A stretch of DNA of 5,954 nucleotides, taken from NCBI GenBank assembly GCA_002919115.1, contig PKER01000232.1:1-5954 (forward strand), in the 5' to 3' direction. This document shows positions 1 through 5,468 of this stretch, one piece after another. The translations under genes were made by a program, and so were the position numbers. How positions within the stretch are numbered: the stretch's first letter is position 1; every line of letters begins with the position of its first letter. The DNA comes from a bacterium. GTDB taxonomy: Bacteria > Actinomycetota > Thermoleophilia > Solirubrobacterales > 70-9. The notes beneath the pieces were generated by a model, which worked only from the letters and a program-made list of their open reading frames with translations, ran no database searches and was not told where the DNA came from.

Positions 1-139
1 CCGCGGCCGCGAGGATCTCGCCGTCGCGGGCCAGCACCGCGCCGATCGGCACGTCGCCGTGCTCGGCGCAGCGCCTGGCCTGCGCCAGGGCGGCCTCCAT
101 CAGCTCGCGGTCGCGCTCGTCGAAGCCTCGGTCGTTCAC
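1..139 (-). CDS. tadA: tRNA-specific adenosine deaminase TadA, N-terminal part (cut by window edge)
   Basis: Only the first 46 codons are present; the gene continues past the left edge. The visible protein has the TadA N-terminal pattern: a helix RELMEAALAQARRCAEHG followed by DVPIGAVLARDGEIL, the first beta strands of the cytidine/deoxycytidylate deaminase fold. From family knowledge, TadA is a cytoplasmic zinc enzyme that converts A34 of tRNA-Arg(ACG) to inosine. The zinc-binding HAE and PCxxC motifs would lie beyond the window, so catalytic competence cannot be judged here. I chose the GTG at 139 because a -10-like hexamer sits 8 nt upstream and no Shine-Dalgarno is visible, which suits a leaderless message; the in-frame ATG at codon 14 would remove part of the first helix. 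It is divergent from the protease gene with only about 60 bp between starts. Related deaminases (guanine or cytosine deaminase) share the fold, but the DVPIGAVL stretch is typical of TadA. Confidence 0.85.
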   Translation of the reverse strand, partial: MNDRGFDERDRELMEAALAQARRCAEHGDVPIGAVLARDGEILAAA

Positions 140-147
140 GCCGGACG

Positions 148-153
148 TATCTA
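148..153 (-). promoter_or_regulatory. Putative -10 hexamer for tadA
   Basis: On the minus strand the hexamer TAGATA ends 8 nt before the GTG start of tadA. It matches the -10 consensus only partly (the last base is A, not T), and no convincing -35 is seen 16-18 nt upstream. Its position mirrors better matches in front of three other genes in this window, which is the main reason for listing it. If real, transcription would begin at or next to the start codon. Confidence 0.35.
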
Positions 154-165
154 AGCGGGGGCCGT

Positions 166-171
166 TACTCT
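166..171 (+). promoter_or_regulatory. Putative -10 hexamer for the S8 protease gene
   Basis: TACTCT fits the TANNNT form of an actinobacterial -10 element in the short divergent gap between tadA and the protease gene. It would give a start of transcription near 178 and a 5' leader of roughly 6-24 nt depending on which start codon is used. No -35 element is recognisable, so this is a weak call. Confidence 0.3.
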
Positions 172-201
172 GCGGCGCCCCGCGTGTTGTTGATGCACCC
201 G

Positions 202-1500
202 ATGCCCATCCGATCGCGACGACTGGGGGTAGCCGCGACGCTGGCCGCGCTCGCGGCGTGGCTGTGCGCGCCCGCCGAGGCGGCCAAGCGCGTCGTGCCG
301 GGCGAGATCGTGGTCGGCCTGCCCGGCGGCAAGGAGCGCGTGCTGGAGGTGGGTCCCGGCCACGTCCACGCGGTGCTGCGCAGGCTGCGCAAGTCGGGCC
401 GCTACCGGTACGCGGTGCGCAACTACATCGCGCGTGCCGCGGCCCCGTACGTGCCCAACGACCCCGGCACGACGGGCGCCGTCGGCGGCTGGGTCCACGA
501 CCAGTGGAACTTCCTCGCCTCGGACGGCGGTGCCGGGGTGACCGAGGCGTGGGCGGCCGCGCGCGCCGCCGGCCGGGAAGGCGGGAAGGGGGTCAAGATC
601 GCGGTCCTCGACACCGGCATCGCCTACCGCGACAAGGGCAAGCGCTACCGGCGCTCGCCGGACTTCGGCCCGAAGCGCTTCCTCCCCGGGCGCGACTTCA
701 TCGACGGCGACAAGATCCCCCTCGACGAGAACGGCCACGGCACGCACGTGGCCGGCACGATCGGCGAGAACACGAACAACGGCAAGGGCCTGACCGGCAT
801 CGCGTACAGGGCAAAGCTCATGCCCGTGCGGGTGCTGAACGCCCAGGGCCGCGGCACGGCGGCCTCGATCGCCAGGGGCGTGCGCTGGGCGACCAAACGC
901 GGCGCCCACGTCATCAACCTGAGCCTCGAGTTCCCGGCCTGCCCCGGGAAGCAGTGCGTGAGCCGCTGCGCCCAGATCGCGGGCGTCTGCAAGGCGATCC
1001 GCAAGGCGGTGAAGGCGGGCGTGGTGGTCGTCGCCGCCGCGGGAAACGGGACCGCGAAGTCCAAGCAGCTGGCCTTCCCGGCGCGCATGGAGCGGGTGAT
1101 CGCGGTCGGCGCGAGCACGGCCCAGGGCAAGGTCGCCGGCTACTCGCGGCAGGGCGGCAAGCTCGACCTGATCGCACCCGGCGGCGGCCAGCCCGGCACC
1201 GAGTGCGTCGAGGGGCCGGCCAGCGACGGCATCGTGCAGCTCTCCTTCCGCCCCTCGAGCCCCAAGGACTTCTGCCCGCAGCGCCGTGCGGGCACCTCGA
1301 TGGCCGCGGCGCACGTCACCGGCACCGTCGCGCTGCTGCTTGCGAGCAGGACCCTCGGGAACTCGCCCAAGCCGCAGGACGTCGAGCGCCACCTCGAGTG
1401 CACGGCGCGCCCCCTCGACGCCGCGGGGTTCGACCCCGCCTACGGCCACGGCCTGCTCGACGCGGCACGGGCGACGGCCGGCCCCTGCTCCCCCCTCTGA
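202..1500 (+). CDS. Secreted subtilisin-like (peptidase family S8) serine protease
   Basis: This is a 432-residue exported endopeptidase. The N-terminus (MPIRSRR, an Ala/Leu-rich core, then APAEA|AK) is a Sec-type signal peptide; the Cys within it does not fit a lipobox. Residues about 25-85 form a short, Arg-rich pro-region ending in YVPNDP, a common entry to S8 domains. The complete catalytic set is visible: Asp137 in VLDTGI, His179 in NGHGTHVAG, the oxyanion Asn282 in AAAGNG and Ser366 in GTSMAAAHVTG. A Cys-rich insert follows the INLSLE strand (Cys247, 252, 256, 263), with four more Cys towards the C-terminus (335, 358, 400, 429): eight in the mature protein, compatible with disulfides outside the cell. 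I chose ATG 202 for its compact signal peptide; in-frame GTG 184, TTG 187, TTG 190 and ATG 193 are alternatives, and none has a Shine-Dalgarno. Substrate is unknown. It is monocistronic and convergent with usp. Confidence 0.93.
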   Translation: MPIRSRRLGVAATLAALAAWLCAPAEAAKRVVPGEIVVGLPGGKERVLEVGPGHVHAVLRRLRKSGRYRYAVRNYIARAAAPYVPNDPGTTGAVGGWVHDQWNFLASDGGAGVTEAWAAARAAGREGGKGVKIAVLDTGIAYRDKGKRYRRSPDFGPKRFLPGRDFIDGDKIPLDENGHGTHVAGTIGENTNNGKGLTGIAYRAKLMPVRVLNAQGRGTAASIARGVRWATKRGAHVINLSLEFPACPGKQCVSRCAQIAGVCKAIRKAVKAGVVVVAAAGNGTAKSKQLAFPARMERVIAVGASTAQGKVAGYSRQGGKLDLIAPGGGQPGTECVEGPASDGIVQLSFRPSSPKDFCPQRRAGTSMAAAHVTGTVALLLASRTLGNSPKPQDVERHLECTARPLDAAGFDPAYGHGLLDAARATAGPCSPL

Positions 1501-1507
1501 ACCGGGA

Positions 1508-1550
1508 CGTTCAGCCCACGTGTTCGAAAAACGCACACCAGGGCTGAACG
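1508..1550. terminator. Long hairpin, probable bidirectional terminator between convergent genes
   Basis: A perfect 10-bp inverted repeat (CGTTCAGCCC at 1508-1517, GGGCTGAACG at 1541-1550) encloses an inner stem (GTGT 1520-1523 with ACAC 1535-1538, then CG with CG after one mismatch) capped by a five-A loop. It starts 8 nt after the protease stop codon and lies 13 nt from the usp stop codon on the other strand, exactly where a shared terminator would sit. There is no T-tract on either side, so it would be a U-less terminator or an mRNA 3'-end stabiliser. The structure is directly visible; the function is inferred. Confidence 0.65.
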
Positions 1551-1563
1551 GGCGGTTGGCGGG

Positions 1564-2007
1564 TCAGGTAGTCCGCACGATGAAGACGCTGCAGGGCGCG
1601 TGGTGGGAGACCTTGTTGGGCACGCTGCCCAGCAGGAAGCGCCGGGCGCCGGTCATGCCCTTGTTGCCGACGACGATCAGGTCGGCGTTGGTCTCCTCGG
1701 CGACGTCGAGGATCGCGTCCGCGGGGTCGCCCTCGCGCGGGTGCGGCCGGGCCTCCACGCCGGCCGCCTTCGCGCGGCCGAGCACCGCGTCGAGCCTGAG
1801 GTTGACGTCCTCGCGCGGGCCGACGGCGTGGGCGACGTCGCCCGGCAGCTCCTGGGCCTCGGCCCGCAGGCGCTCGCCGGACACGGGCTCGTACGCGCTC
1901 ACGACCTCGAGCGCCGCGCCGCTCAGCCTGGCGAGCTCGATGGCCTGGTCAACCGCCCGGTCGGCGGTCTCGGATCCGTCGGTTCCAACAACGATGCGCT
2001 TCAGCAA
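1564..2007 (-). CDS. Universal stress protein, UspA family, ATP-binding type
   Basis: This 147-residue single-domain Usp protein has the family's usual length. The N-terminal strand RIVVGTDGS (residues 4-12) carries the Asp10 found in nucleotide-binding Usps. The C-terminal half contains the full ATP motif G-2x-G-9x-G-S: Gly114, Gly117, Gly127, Ser128, within VVGNKGMTGARRFLLGS, followed by the usual VPNKVSHHAPCSVFIVR strand. From family knowledge such proteins are cytoplasmic dimers induced by stress or growth arrest; no specific partner can be named from this sequence. The start is a TTG at 2007, fixed by a strong Shine-Dalgarno six bases upstream; the next residues LKRIVVG align with the usual Usp N-terminus. 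It has its own promoter, and a microprotein gene lies upstream on the same strand, so read-through from that gene is also possible. Confidence 0.93.
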   Translation of the reverse strand: MLKRIVVGTDGSETADRAVDQAIELARLSGAALEVVSAYEPVSGERLRAEAQELPGDVAHAVGPREDVNLRLDAVLGRAKAAGVEARPHPREGDPADAILDVAEETNADLIVVGNKGMTGARRFLLGSVPNKVSHHAPCSVFIVRTT

Positions 2008-2013
2008 GCCCTT

Positions 2014-2020
2014 CCTCCTT
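2014..2020 (-). promoter_or_regulatory. Shine-Dalgarno sequence that fixes the TTG start of usp
   Basis: On the minus strand AAGGAGG lies 6 nt before TTG 2007. It is the strongest ribosome binding site in the window and justifies the non-ATG start. It contrasts with the several genes here that show no ribosome binding site at all. Confidence 0.85.
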
Positions 2021-2042
2021 CACCCGTCTCGCCCGCGGGGGC

Positions 2043-2071
2043 ATCCTATGCGGCCGGCGGGACGGCCACAA
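2043..2071 (-). promoter_or_regulatory. Promoter of usp (-35 TTGTGG, 17 bp, -10 TAGGAT)
   Basis: Reading the minus strand, TTGTGG (2071-2066) is followed by a 17-bp spacer and TAGGAT (2048-2043), a good match to a housekeeping sigma-70/SigA promoter with ideal spacing. Transcription would begin near 2036, giving a leader of about 30 nt that includes the Shine-Dalgarno. This is the only promoter in the window for which both boxes are recognisable. Confidence 0.65.
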
Positions 2072-2077
2072 GCACCA

Positions 2078-2089
2078 GCCGCCGGCGGC
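2078..2089. repeat. 12-bp perfect palindrome GCCGCCGGCGGC
   Basis: This self-complementary 12-mer lies between the microprotein stop codon and the usp -35 box, 6 bp upstream of the latter. It could be an operator for usp or a small hairpin ending the microprotein transcript. In DNA this GC-rich such palindromes arise easily by chance, so the role is open. Confidence 0.3.
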
Positions 2090-2100
2090 GCAGGCCCCCC

Positions 2101-2187
2101 TCACCACAGCTTGATCGCGCCGATCACGATGGAGGCGATCAGGCAGAGGACCAGGACGACCATGCTGATTCTCCAGGCGGGCGGCAC
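2101..2187 (-). CDS. 28-residue single-pass membrane microprotein, unknown function
   Basis: An open frame of 28 codons plus TGA starts at GTG 2187. The protein begins MPPAWRIS, continues with a hydrophobic stretch MVVLVLCLIASIVIG (residues 9-23), and ends AIKLW. This reads as a short cytoplasmic head with one Arg, one transmembrane helix and a short tail with one Lys. A TANNNT hexamer (TACAGT) stands exactly 7 nt before the GTG, the same spacing seen at the lactonase and cyclophilin genes in this window, which supports a leaderless start; an in-frame ATG at codon 9 (2163) would leave only the helix and tail. It lies 93 bp upstream of usp on the same strand and is divergent from the lactonase gene. 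I recognise no family with certainty and propose no function. It is too short for composition statistics, so the case rests on the promoter spacing, the complete hydrophobic helix and the use of an otherwise empty 227-bp gap. Confidence 0.6.
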   Translation of the reverse strand: MPPAWRISMVVLVLCLIASIVIGAIKLW

Positions 2188-2194
2188 GCCGCTG

Positions 2195-2200
2195 ACTGTA
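2195..2200 (-). promoter_or_regulatory. -10 hexamer TACAGT for the microprotein gene (leaderless type)
   Basis: The minus-strand TACAGT fits TANNNT and is separated from the GTG start by 7 nt (CAGCGGC), so transcription is predicted to begin at the start codon. No -35 box is recognisable. It lies 21 bp from the oppositely directed lactonase -10 element, so the two promoters share one compact divergent region. Confidence 0.5.
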
Positions 2201-2221
2201 GCTGGCGGGCCCGGGGGCGGA

Positions 2222-2227
2222 TAGATT
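2222..2227 (+). promoter_or_regulatory. -10 hexamer TAGATT for the phosphotriesterase-like gene (leaderless type)
   Basis: TAGATT fits TANNNT and is followed by 7 nt (GGCGGCG) and then ATG 2235. No Shine-Dalgarno lies between them, so a leaderless transcript starting at the A of the ATG is predicted. This hexamer also overlaps an in-frame TTG at 2226, which argues against TTG as the start. Confidence 0.55.
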
Positions 2228-2234
2228 GGCGGCG

Positions 2235-3224
2235 ATGGCGGAGGTGCAGACCGTTCGCGGGCCCATCGACGCCGCCGAGCTGGGCGTGACGCTCGTGCAC
2301 GAGCACCTCTGCGCGCGCGACGAGGGCGTGCGCTTCCAGTTCCCGCAGATGCTGGTCTCCGGCGGCGACCCGGTCCGCGAGGTCGATGACGCGGGCGCCG
2401 AGGGGCTCGCGCTCGAGTCCGCCCGCGCGATGGTCGAGCGCGGCGTGCGCACGATCTGCGACCCCGCGGCCATGTTCCTCGGGCGCGACGTGCGCCTCAT
2501 GCGGCGCGTCTCCGAGGCGACCGGCCTCAACGTGGTCGCGGCGACCGGCATCTACACCTACGACCACCTCCCCACCGCGCTCGTCACCCGCGACGCCGAC
2601 GCGATCGCCGATCTCTACGTGCACGACATCGATCGCGGCATCCAGGGCACCGACGCGCGCGCCGCCTTCATCAAGTGCGCGGCCGACGCGCCCGGGATCA
2701 CCGAGAACGTCGAGAAGCTCCACCGCGCCGCGGCGCGCGCCAGCCTGCGCACGGGCGTGCCGATCATGGCCCACACGCACCCCGCGAGCGGCACCGGCCT
2801 GCGCCAGCTCGAGATCTTCGCGGAGGAGGGCGTCGACCTCACGACGGTCCAGCTCGCCCACACCGGCGACACCACCGACCTCGACTACATCGAGCGCGTG
2901 CTCGACCGCGGCGCCTACATCGGCATGGACCGCTTCGGGCTGGAGATGTACCTCCCGTTCGACCAGCGCATCGACACCGTGGTCGCCCTGCTCGAGCGCG
3001 GCTACGCCGACCGGATGATGCTCTCGGCCGACTACTGCGCGACGCTCGACTGGTTCCCGCTCGAGCTCGAGAAGCAGATGCTCGCCGCGGGCGCCGCGGT
3101 CGACTGGAGCTCGACGATCGTGCACGACAAGGTCCTCCCAGCGCTGCGCGAGCGCGGCCTCACCGAGGCCCAGGAGCGCACGCTGCTCGTCGAGAACCCG
3201 GCGCGCTGGCTGACGGGCTCCTGA
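2235..3224 (+). CDS. Phosphotriesterase-like metal-dependent hydrolase, probably a lactonase (PLL type)
   Basis: This 329-residue protein is a complete amidohydrolase-superfamily (beta/alpha)8 barrel of the phosphotriesterase family. All binuclear metal ligands are visible: His22 and His24 in TLVHEH, Lys147 in AAFIKCA (the residue carboxylated in this family), His180 in MAHTHP, His209 in QLAHTGD and Asp266 in LSADYC. By memory it is close to archaeal SsoPox: it shares ATGIYTYDHLP (SsoPox GTGIYIY), HDIDRGIQGT, ADAPGIT, GMDRFGLEMYLPFDQR and GYADRMMLSADYCATLDW. That points to a lactonase acting on acyl-homoserine or other lactones, with possible weak phosphotriesterase side activity; substrate is inference. 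No signal peptide is seen, so it is cytoplasmic. One oddity is Ala265 before the ligand Asp, where SsoPox and PTE have His. ATG 2235 was preferred over in-frame TTG 2226 because the -10 hexamer covers the latter. It is a single gene, divergent from the microprotein and convergent with the sulfatase. Confidence 0.92.
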   Translation: MAEVQTVRGPIDAAELGVTLVHEHLCARDEGVRFQFPQMLVSGGDPVREVDDAGAEGLALESARAMVERGVRTICDPAAMFLGRDVRLMRRVSEATGLNVVAATGIYTYDHLPTALVTRDADAIADLYVHDIDRGIQGTDARAAFIKCAADAPGITENVEKLHRAAARASLRTGVPIMAHTHPASGTGLRQLEIFAEEGVDLTTVQLAHTGDTTDLDYIERVLDRGAYIGMDRFGLEMYLPFDQRIDTVVALLERGYADRMMLSADYCATLDWFPLELEKQMLAAGAAVDWSSTIVHDKVLPALRERGLTEAQERTLLVENPARWLTGS

Positions 3225-3253
3225 GCGCAGCTCCGCGACCGGCGGCTCTCAGG

Positions 3254-3272
3254 CGACTCGCGGGCGCGAGCG
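3254..3272. terminator. Short GC hairpin between convergent lactonase and sulfatase genes
   Basis: CTCGC (3257-3261) pairs with GCGAG (3266-3270) around a four-base loop, and the stem can extend by a CG/CG pair past one bulged A. It sits in the 56-bp gap between two convergent stop codons, a natural place for a shared terminator. There is no T-tract and the stem is short, so this is a weak call; nothing else is seen in the gap. Confidence 0.3.
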
Positions 3273-3280
3273 ACGCGGCG

Positions 3281-4933
3281 TCACTCGCACCAGTGGCCGC
3301 TCTTCGGCTTGGGGTCGCGCCCCTTGATCCCGGCGCAGTCGGCGAGCGCCTCGAGGCGGCGCATGAGCTGGCGCTGGCGCTGGTTCGCGCCGCCCTCGCG
3401 CCAGGTGTTCTCGAGCTGGTAGGGATCGCGGCGCAGGTCGTAGTACTCGGCCTCGCGGTGCGGCACGCACTTGCCATCGTCGTCGACCAGCATCTCGTAC
3501 ACGTTGAGCATGTCGGTGGGCGTGCGGATCCCCTGGTACTTGCAGGGGAAGCGGTGCCCCGTCCGCTCGGTCTCCTCGGCCTCGAGGGCGATCCCACGGT
3601 CGCGCGGCCACTTCTCCGTCTTGCCCCGCAAAAGCGGCGCGAACGAGCGCCCGTCGAGCACCCGGCAGTCGCCCTCGTAGTCGCACGGCTCGCCACCGGC
3701 CCAGTCGATGATCGTCGGCGCGAGGTCGATCGCCGCGACGATCTCCTTGACGGTCTTCGGCTGATTCGGGCCGGCCACCGACCGCGGCGCGCGCACCACC
3801 AGCGGCGTGCGGATGCCCTCCTCGTACGGCCACGTCTTGCCGGACGCGAGGCGGTGCTGGCCGAAGTAGAAGCCGTTGTCGGAGGTGAACACCACGATCG
3901 TGTTGTCGAGCTCGCCGAGCTCCTCGAGCTTCTCCACGATCTGCTCGACGCTGCGGTCCACCGCCTGCAGGGCCGCGAGCCGGCACTGGTAGTTGCCGAG
4001 CTTCTTCTCGATGGGCACCGCGGTGTCCGCCTCGGCGAGGCGCGGCTGGCGGCGGATGATCTCCGGCTTGTCGGAGACGTCGGCCTCGTCGAACGAGGGC
4101 GGGCGCGGCAGCGGCTCGTCCATGAACTTGTCCCAGTCCTCGGGCGCCGGCACCGCCGCGCGCTTGCACCGCTTGCCGTCCGGTCGCACCGACTTGAGCT
4201 TCTGCAGCTCCTTGTGCGGCGCCCAGTAGTCGAGCGAGAGGAAGAAGGGTCGGTCGCCGCCGCTGTACTTCTCGATCGCCTCCAGGGCGAGGTCGGTGAC
4301 CACCGTCGTGTGGTAGTCCTCGGGCTTCTTCCCGTACCGCTCGAGCCTCCCGTTGTGGGAGATCGCGTACTTGTAGTAGCCCTCGACGACCGAGGCGTGC
4401 CACTCGTCCCAGCCCGGCGCCGGCATCGCGATGTTGTCGACCGCGTCCTCGTAGCCGTTCAGGAACTTGCCGACCTGGATCGTCGCGTAGCCCGCCTTGC
4501 GCAGCCACACCGGCAGCACGTTCTCGGGCTCCTCGAGGATCGGGTAACCCGGGATGTTGGACAGGATGTTGTTGTTGTGCCCGTACTGGCCCGTGAGCCA
4601 GGCCGCGCGCCACGGGCAGCACTGCGGGGTCGGGACGATGTTCTGCTCGAAGACCGTGCCCTCGTCGACCAGGCGCTCGAACGTGCGCGGCATGTACTTG
4701 CGCTTGAACGAGGCCAGCTCCTGGTCGTCGGTGACGAGCAGGACGATGTTGGGCTTGCCCTTGGCCGGCCGGAACTCGGGCTCGGGGTCGCGCTTCGCGA
4801 CCGGCGGGATGTCCTTGCCCTTGCCCTGCTTGCCGGAGCCGTCCCTGGCGAGCGCGTAGATCCCGAGGGCCACGGCGAGCGCGAGCAGCGCGAGCGCGGC
4901 GGCGCGGATGAGTCTGACCTGGGCGCGATCCAT
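3281..4933 (-). CDS. Membrane-anchored sulfatase of the formylglycine (N-acetylglucosamine-6-sulfatase-like) type
   Basis: This 550-residue protein should hydrolyse a sulfate ester outside the cytoplasm. Residues 8-29 form one hydrophobic segment after a basic N-terminus (signal anchor or uncleaved signal), then a Lys/Pro-rich linker to about residue 60. The catalytic domain shows the family's marks: Asp69-Asp70 in LLVTDDQ (metal), Cys105 in CCPWR matching C-x-P-x-R (the Cys turned into formylglycine), Lys156 in QVGKFLNGY, His240 in YWAPHKE, Asp352-Asn353 in TSDNGFYFGQHRL, and Lys366 in SGKTWPYEEGIRTP. A smaller C-terminal domain contains AEYYDLRRDPYQLEN. The paired Cys and the GQHRL/EEGIRTPLVVR stretch recall human GNS-type sulfatases, but the real substrate is unknown. 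Trp108 in the signature, where Ser or Ala is usual, is unusual. Activity would need a formylglycine-generating enzyme, not encoded here. No sulfate transport genes are adjacent. ATG 4933 is the only plausible start and has no Shine-Dalgarno. Confidence 0.92.
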   Translation of the reverse strand: MDRAQVRLIRAAALALLALAVALGIYALARDGSGKQGKGKDIPPVAKRDPEPEFRPAKGKPNIVLLVTDDQELASFKRKYMPRTFERLVDEGTVFEQNIVPTPQCCPWRAAWLTGQYGHNNNILSNIPGYPILEEPENVLPVWLRKAGYATIQVGKFLNGYEDAVDNIAMPAPGWDEWHASVVEGYYKYAISHNGRLERYGKKPEDYHTTVVTDLALEAIEKYSGGDRPFFLSLDYWAPHKELQKLKSVRPDGKRCKRAAVPAPEDWDKFMDEPLPRPPSFDEADVSDKPEIIRRQPRLAEADTAVPIEKKLGNYQCRLAALQAVDRSVEQIVEKLEELGELDNTIVVFTSDNGFYFGQHRLASGKTWPYEEGIRTPLVVRAPRSVAGPNQPKTVKEIVAAIDLAPTIIDWAGGEPCDYEGDCRVLDGRSFAPLLRGKTEKWPRDRGIALEAEETERTGHRFPCKYQGIRTPTDMLNVYEMLVDDDGKCVPHREAEYYDLRRDPYQLENTWREGGANQRQRQLMRRLEALADCAGIKGRDPKPKSGHWCE

Positions 4934-4950
4934 GAAGAGGCGTCCGGGCG

Positions 4951-4956
4951 AGTCTA
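4951..4956 (-). promoter_or_regulatory. Putative -10 hexamer TAGACT for the sulfatase gene
   Basis: On the minus strand TAGACT (TANNNT form) lies 17 nt before ATG 4933. This predicts a very short leader of about 10 nt with no Shine-Dalgarno in it. The divergent gap to the cyclophilin gene is only 71 bp, so both promoters must fit here. No -35 box is evident. Confidence 0.4.
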
Positions 4957-4991
4957 GAGAGGTCGGGCCTGGACGCCCGGGCCGCGACCGG

Positions 4992-4997
4992 TAGAGT
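4992..4997 (+). promoter_or_regulatory. -10 hexamer TAGAGT for the cyclophilin gene (leaderless type)
   Basis: TAGAGT fits TANNNT and is followed by 7 nt (CGGGCCG) and ATG 5005, predicting transcription from the A of the start codon. CTGGAC (4969-4974), 17 bp upstream, is at -35 spacing but is a poor match. The spacing is identical to that at the lactonase and microprotein genes. Confidence 0.55.
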
Positions 4998-5004
4998 CGG
5001 GCCG

Positions 5005-5463
5005 ATGCCTCAAGCCATTCTTCACACCAACCGCGGCCCCGTGACCCTCGAGCTCTTCGCCGACGACGCGCCGAAGACCGTCGCCAACTTCCAGAAGCTG
5101 GCGGGCGAGGGCTTCTACGACGGCCTCATCTTCCACCGGGTGATCGCCGACTTCATGATCCAGGGCGGCTGCCCCGAGGGCACCGGCATGGGCGGCCCCG
5201 GCTACACCTTCGAGGACGAGATCAACGACCACAAGGTCGTCCGCGGGGCGCTCGCCATGGCGAACGCCGGGCCCAACACCAACGGCTCGCAGTTCTTCAT
5301 CGTCACGACCGAGGCCGCGCCGTGGCTTGACGGCAAGCACACCGTTTTCGGCCGCGTTGTCGACGGCATGGACGCAGTCGACGCGATCGAGGCGACCCCA
5401 ACCGACGCGCGTGACCGTCCGCTCGAGCCGCAGGTGATCGAGCGCGTCGAGCTGCTCGACTAG
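5005..5463 (+). CDS. Cyclophilin-type peptidyl-prolyl cis-trans isomerase, cytoplasmic
   Basis: This 152-residue single-domain cyclophilin catalyses cis-trans isomerisation of Xaa-Pro bonds and assists protein folding. The active-site blocks are intact: FHRVIADFMIQGG (residues 43-55, with catalytic Arg45 and pocket residues Phe50, Met51, Gln53), the GTGMGGPGY loop, MANAGPNTNGSQFFI, and WLDGKHTVFGRVVDGMD, which supplies the Trp and His of the substrate pocket. There is no signal peptide or membrane segment, so it acts in the cytoplasm. The start ATG 5005 is supported by a -10 hexamer 7 nt upstream and by MPQAILHTNRGPVTLELF fitting the first cyclophilin strand without excess residues. It is the first gene of a probable two-gene transcript: the next start lies 5 nt beyond its stop codon. 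E. coli would call a similar gene ppiB, but I do not assign the symbol. Confidence 0.95.
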   Translation: MPQAILHTNRGPVTLELFADDAPKTVANFQKLAGEGFYDGLIFHRVIADFMIQGGCPEGTGMGGPGYTFEDEINDHKVVRGALAMANAGPNTNGSQFFIVTTEAAPWLDGKHTVFGRVVDGMDAVDAIEATPTDARDRPLEPQVIERVELLD

Positions 5464-5468
5464 GAGCC

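Noticed and set aside
238..294. Possible lipoprotein lipobox around the Cys in the protease signal peptide
   Set aside because: The residues before the Cys are A-W-L, which do not fit the lipobox, and an ordinary signal peptidase I site (AEA|A) follows shortly after.
151..1536. Long open frame on the minus strand across the protease gene
   Set aside because: It is low-complexity Arg/Ala/Gly/Val-rich translation of a GC-rich antisense strand. The plus strand carries a full S8 catalytic set with a signal peptide.
2226..2234. TTG 2226 as start of the lactonase gene
   Set aside because: It would add only MAA, overlaps the -10 hexamer TAGATT, and has no ribosome binding site. ATG 2235 sits at the leaderless spacing seen elsewhere.
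2139..3125. Minus-strand open frame antisense to the lactonase
   Set aside because: It mirrors the codon pattern of the real gene on the other strand and has no family features.
2675..4957. 760-codon open frame on the plus strand across the lactonase 3' half and the sulfatase gene
   Set aside because: Its translation is compositionally biased (Arg, Ala, Leu, Val, Asp) with no recognisable domain, and it is antisense to a sulfatase with every catalytic motif. Long antisense frames are expected at this GC content.
4964..4983. Inverted repeat CGGGC/GCCCG and the overlapping palindrome GCCCGGGC in the sulfatase-cyclophilin gap
   Set aside because: The arms are only 5-8 bp, made solely of G and C, and overlap each other. 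In DNA this rich in GC I cannot separate them from chance.
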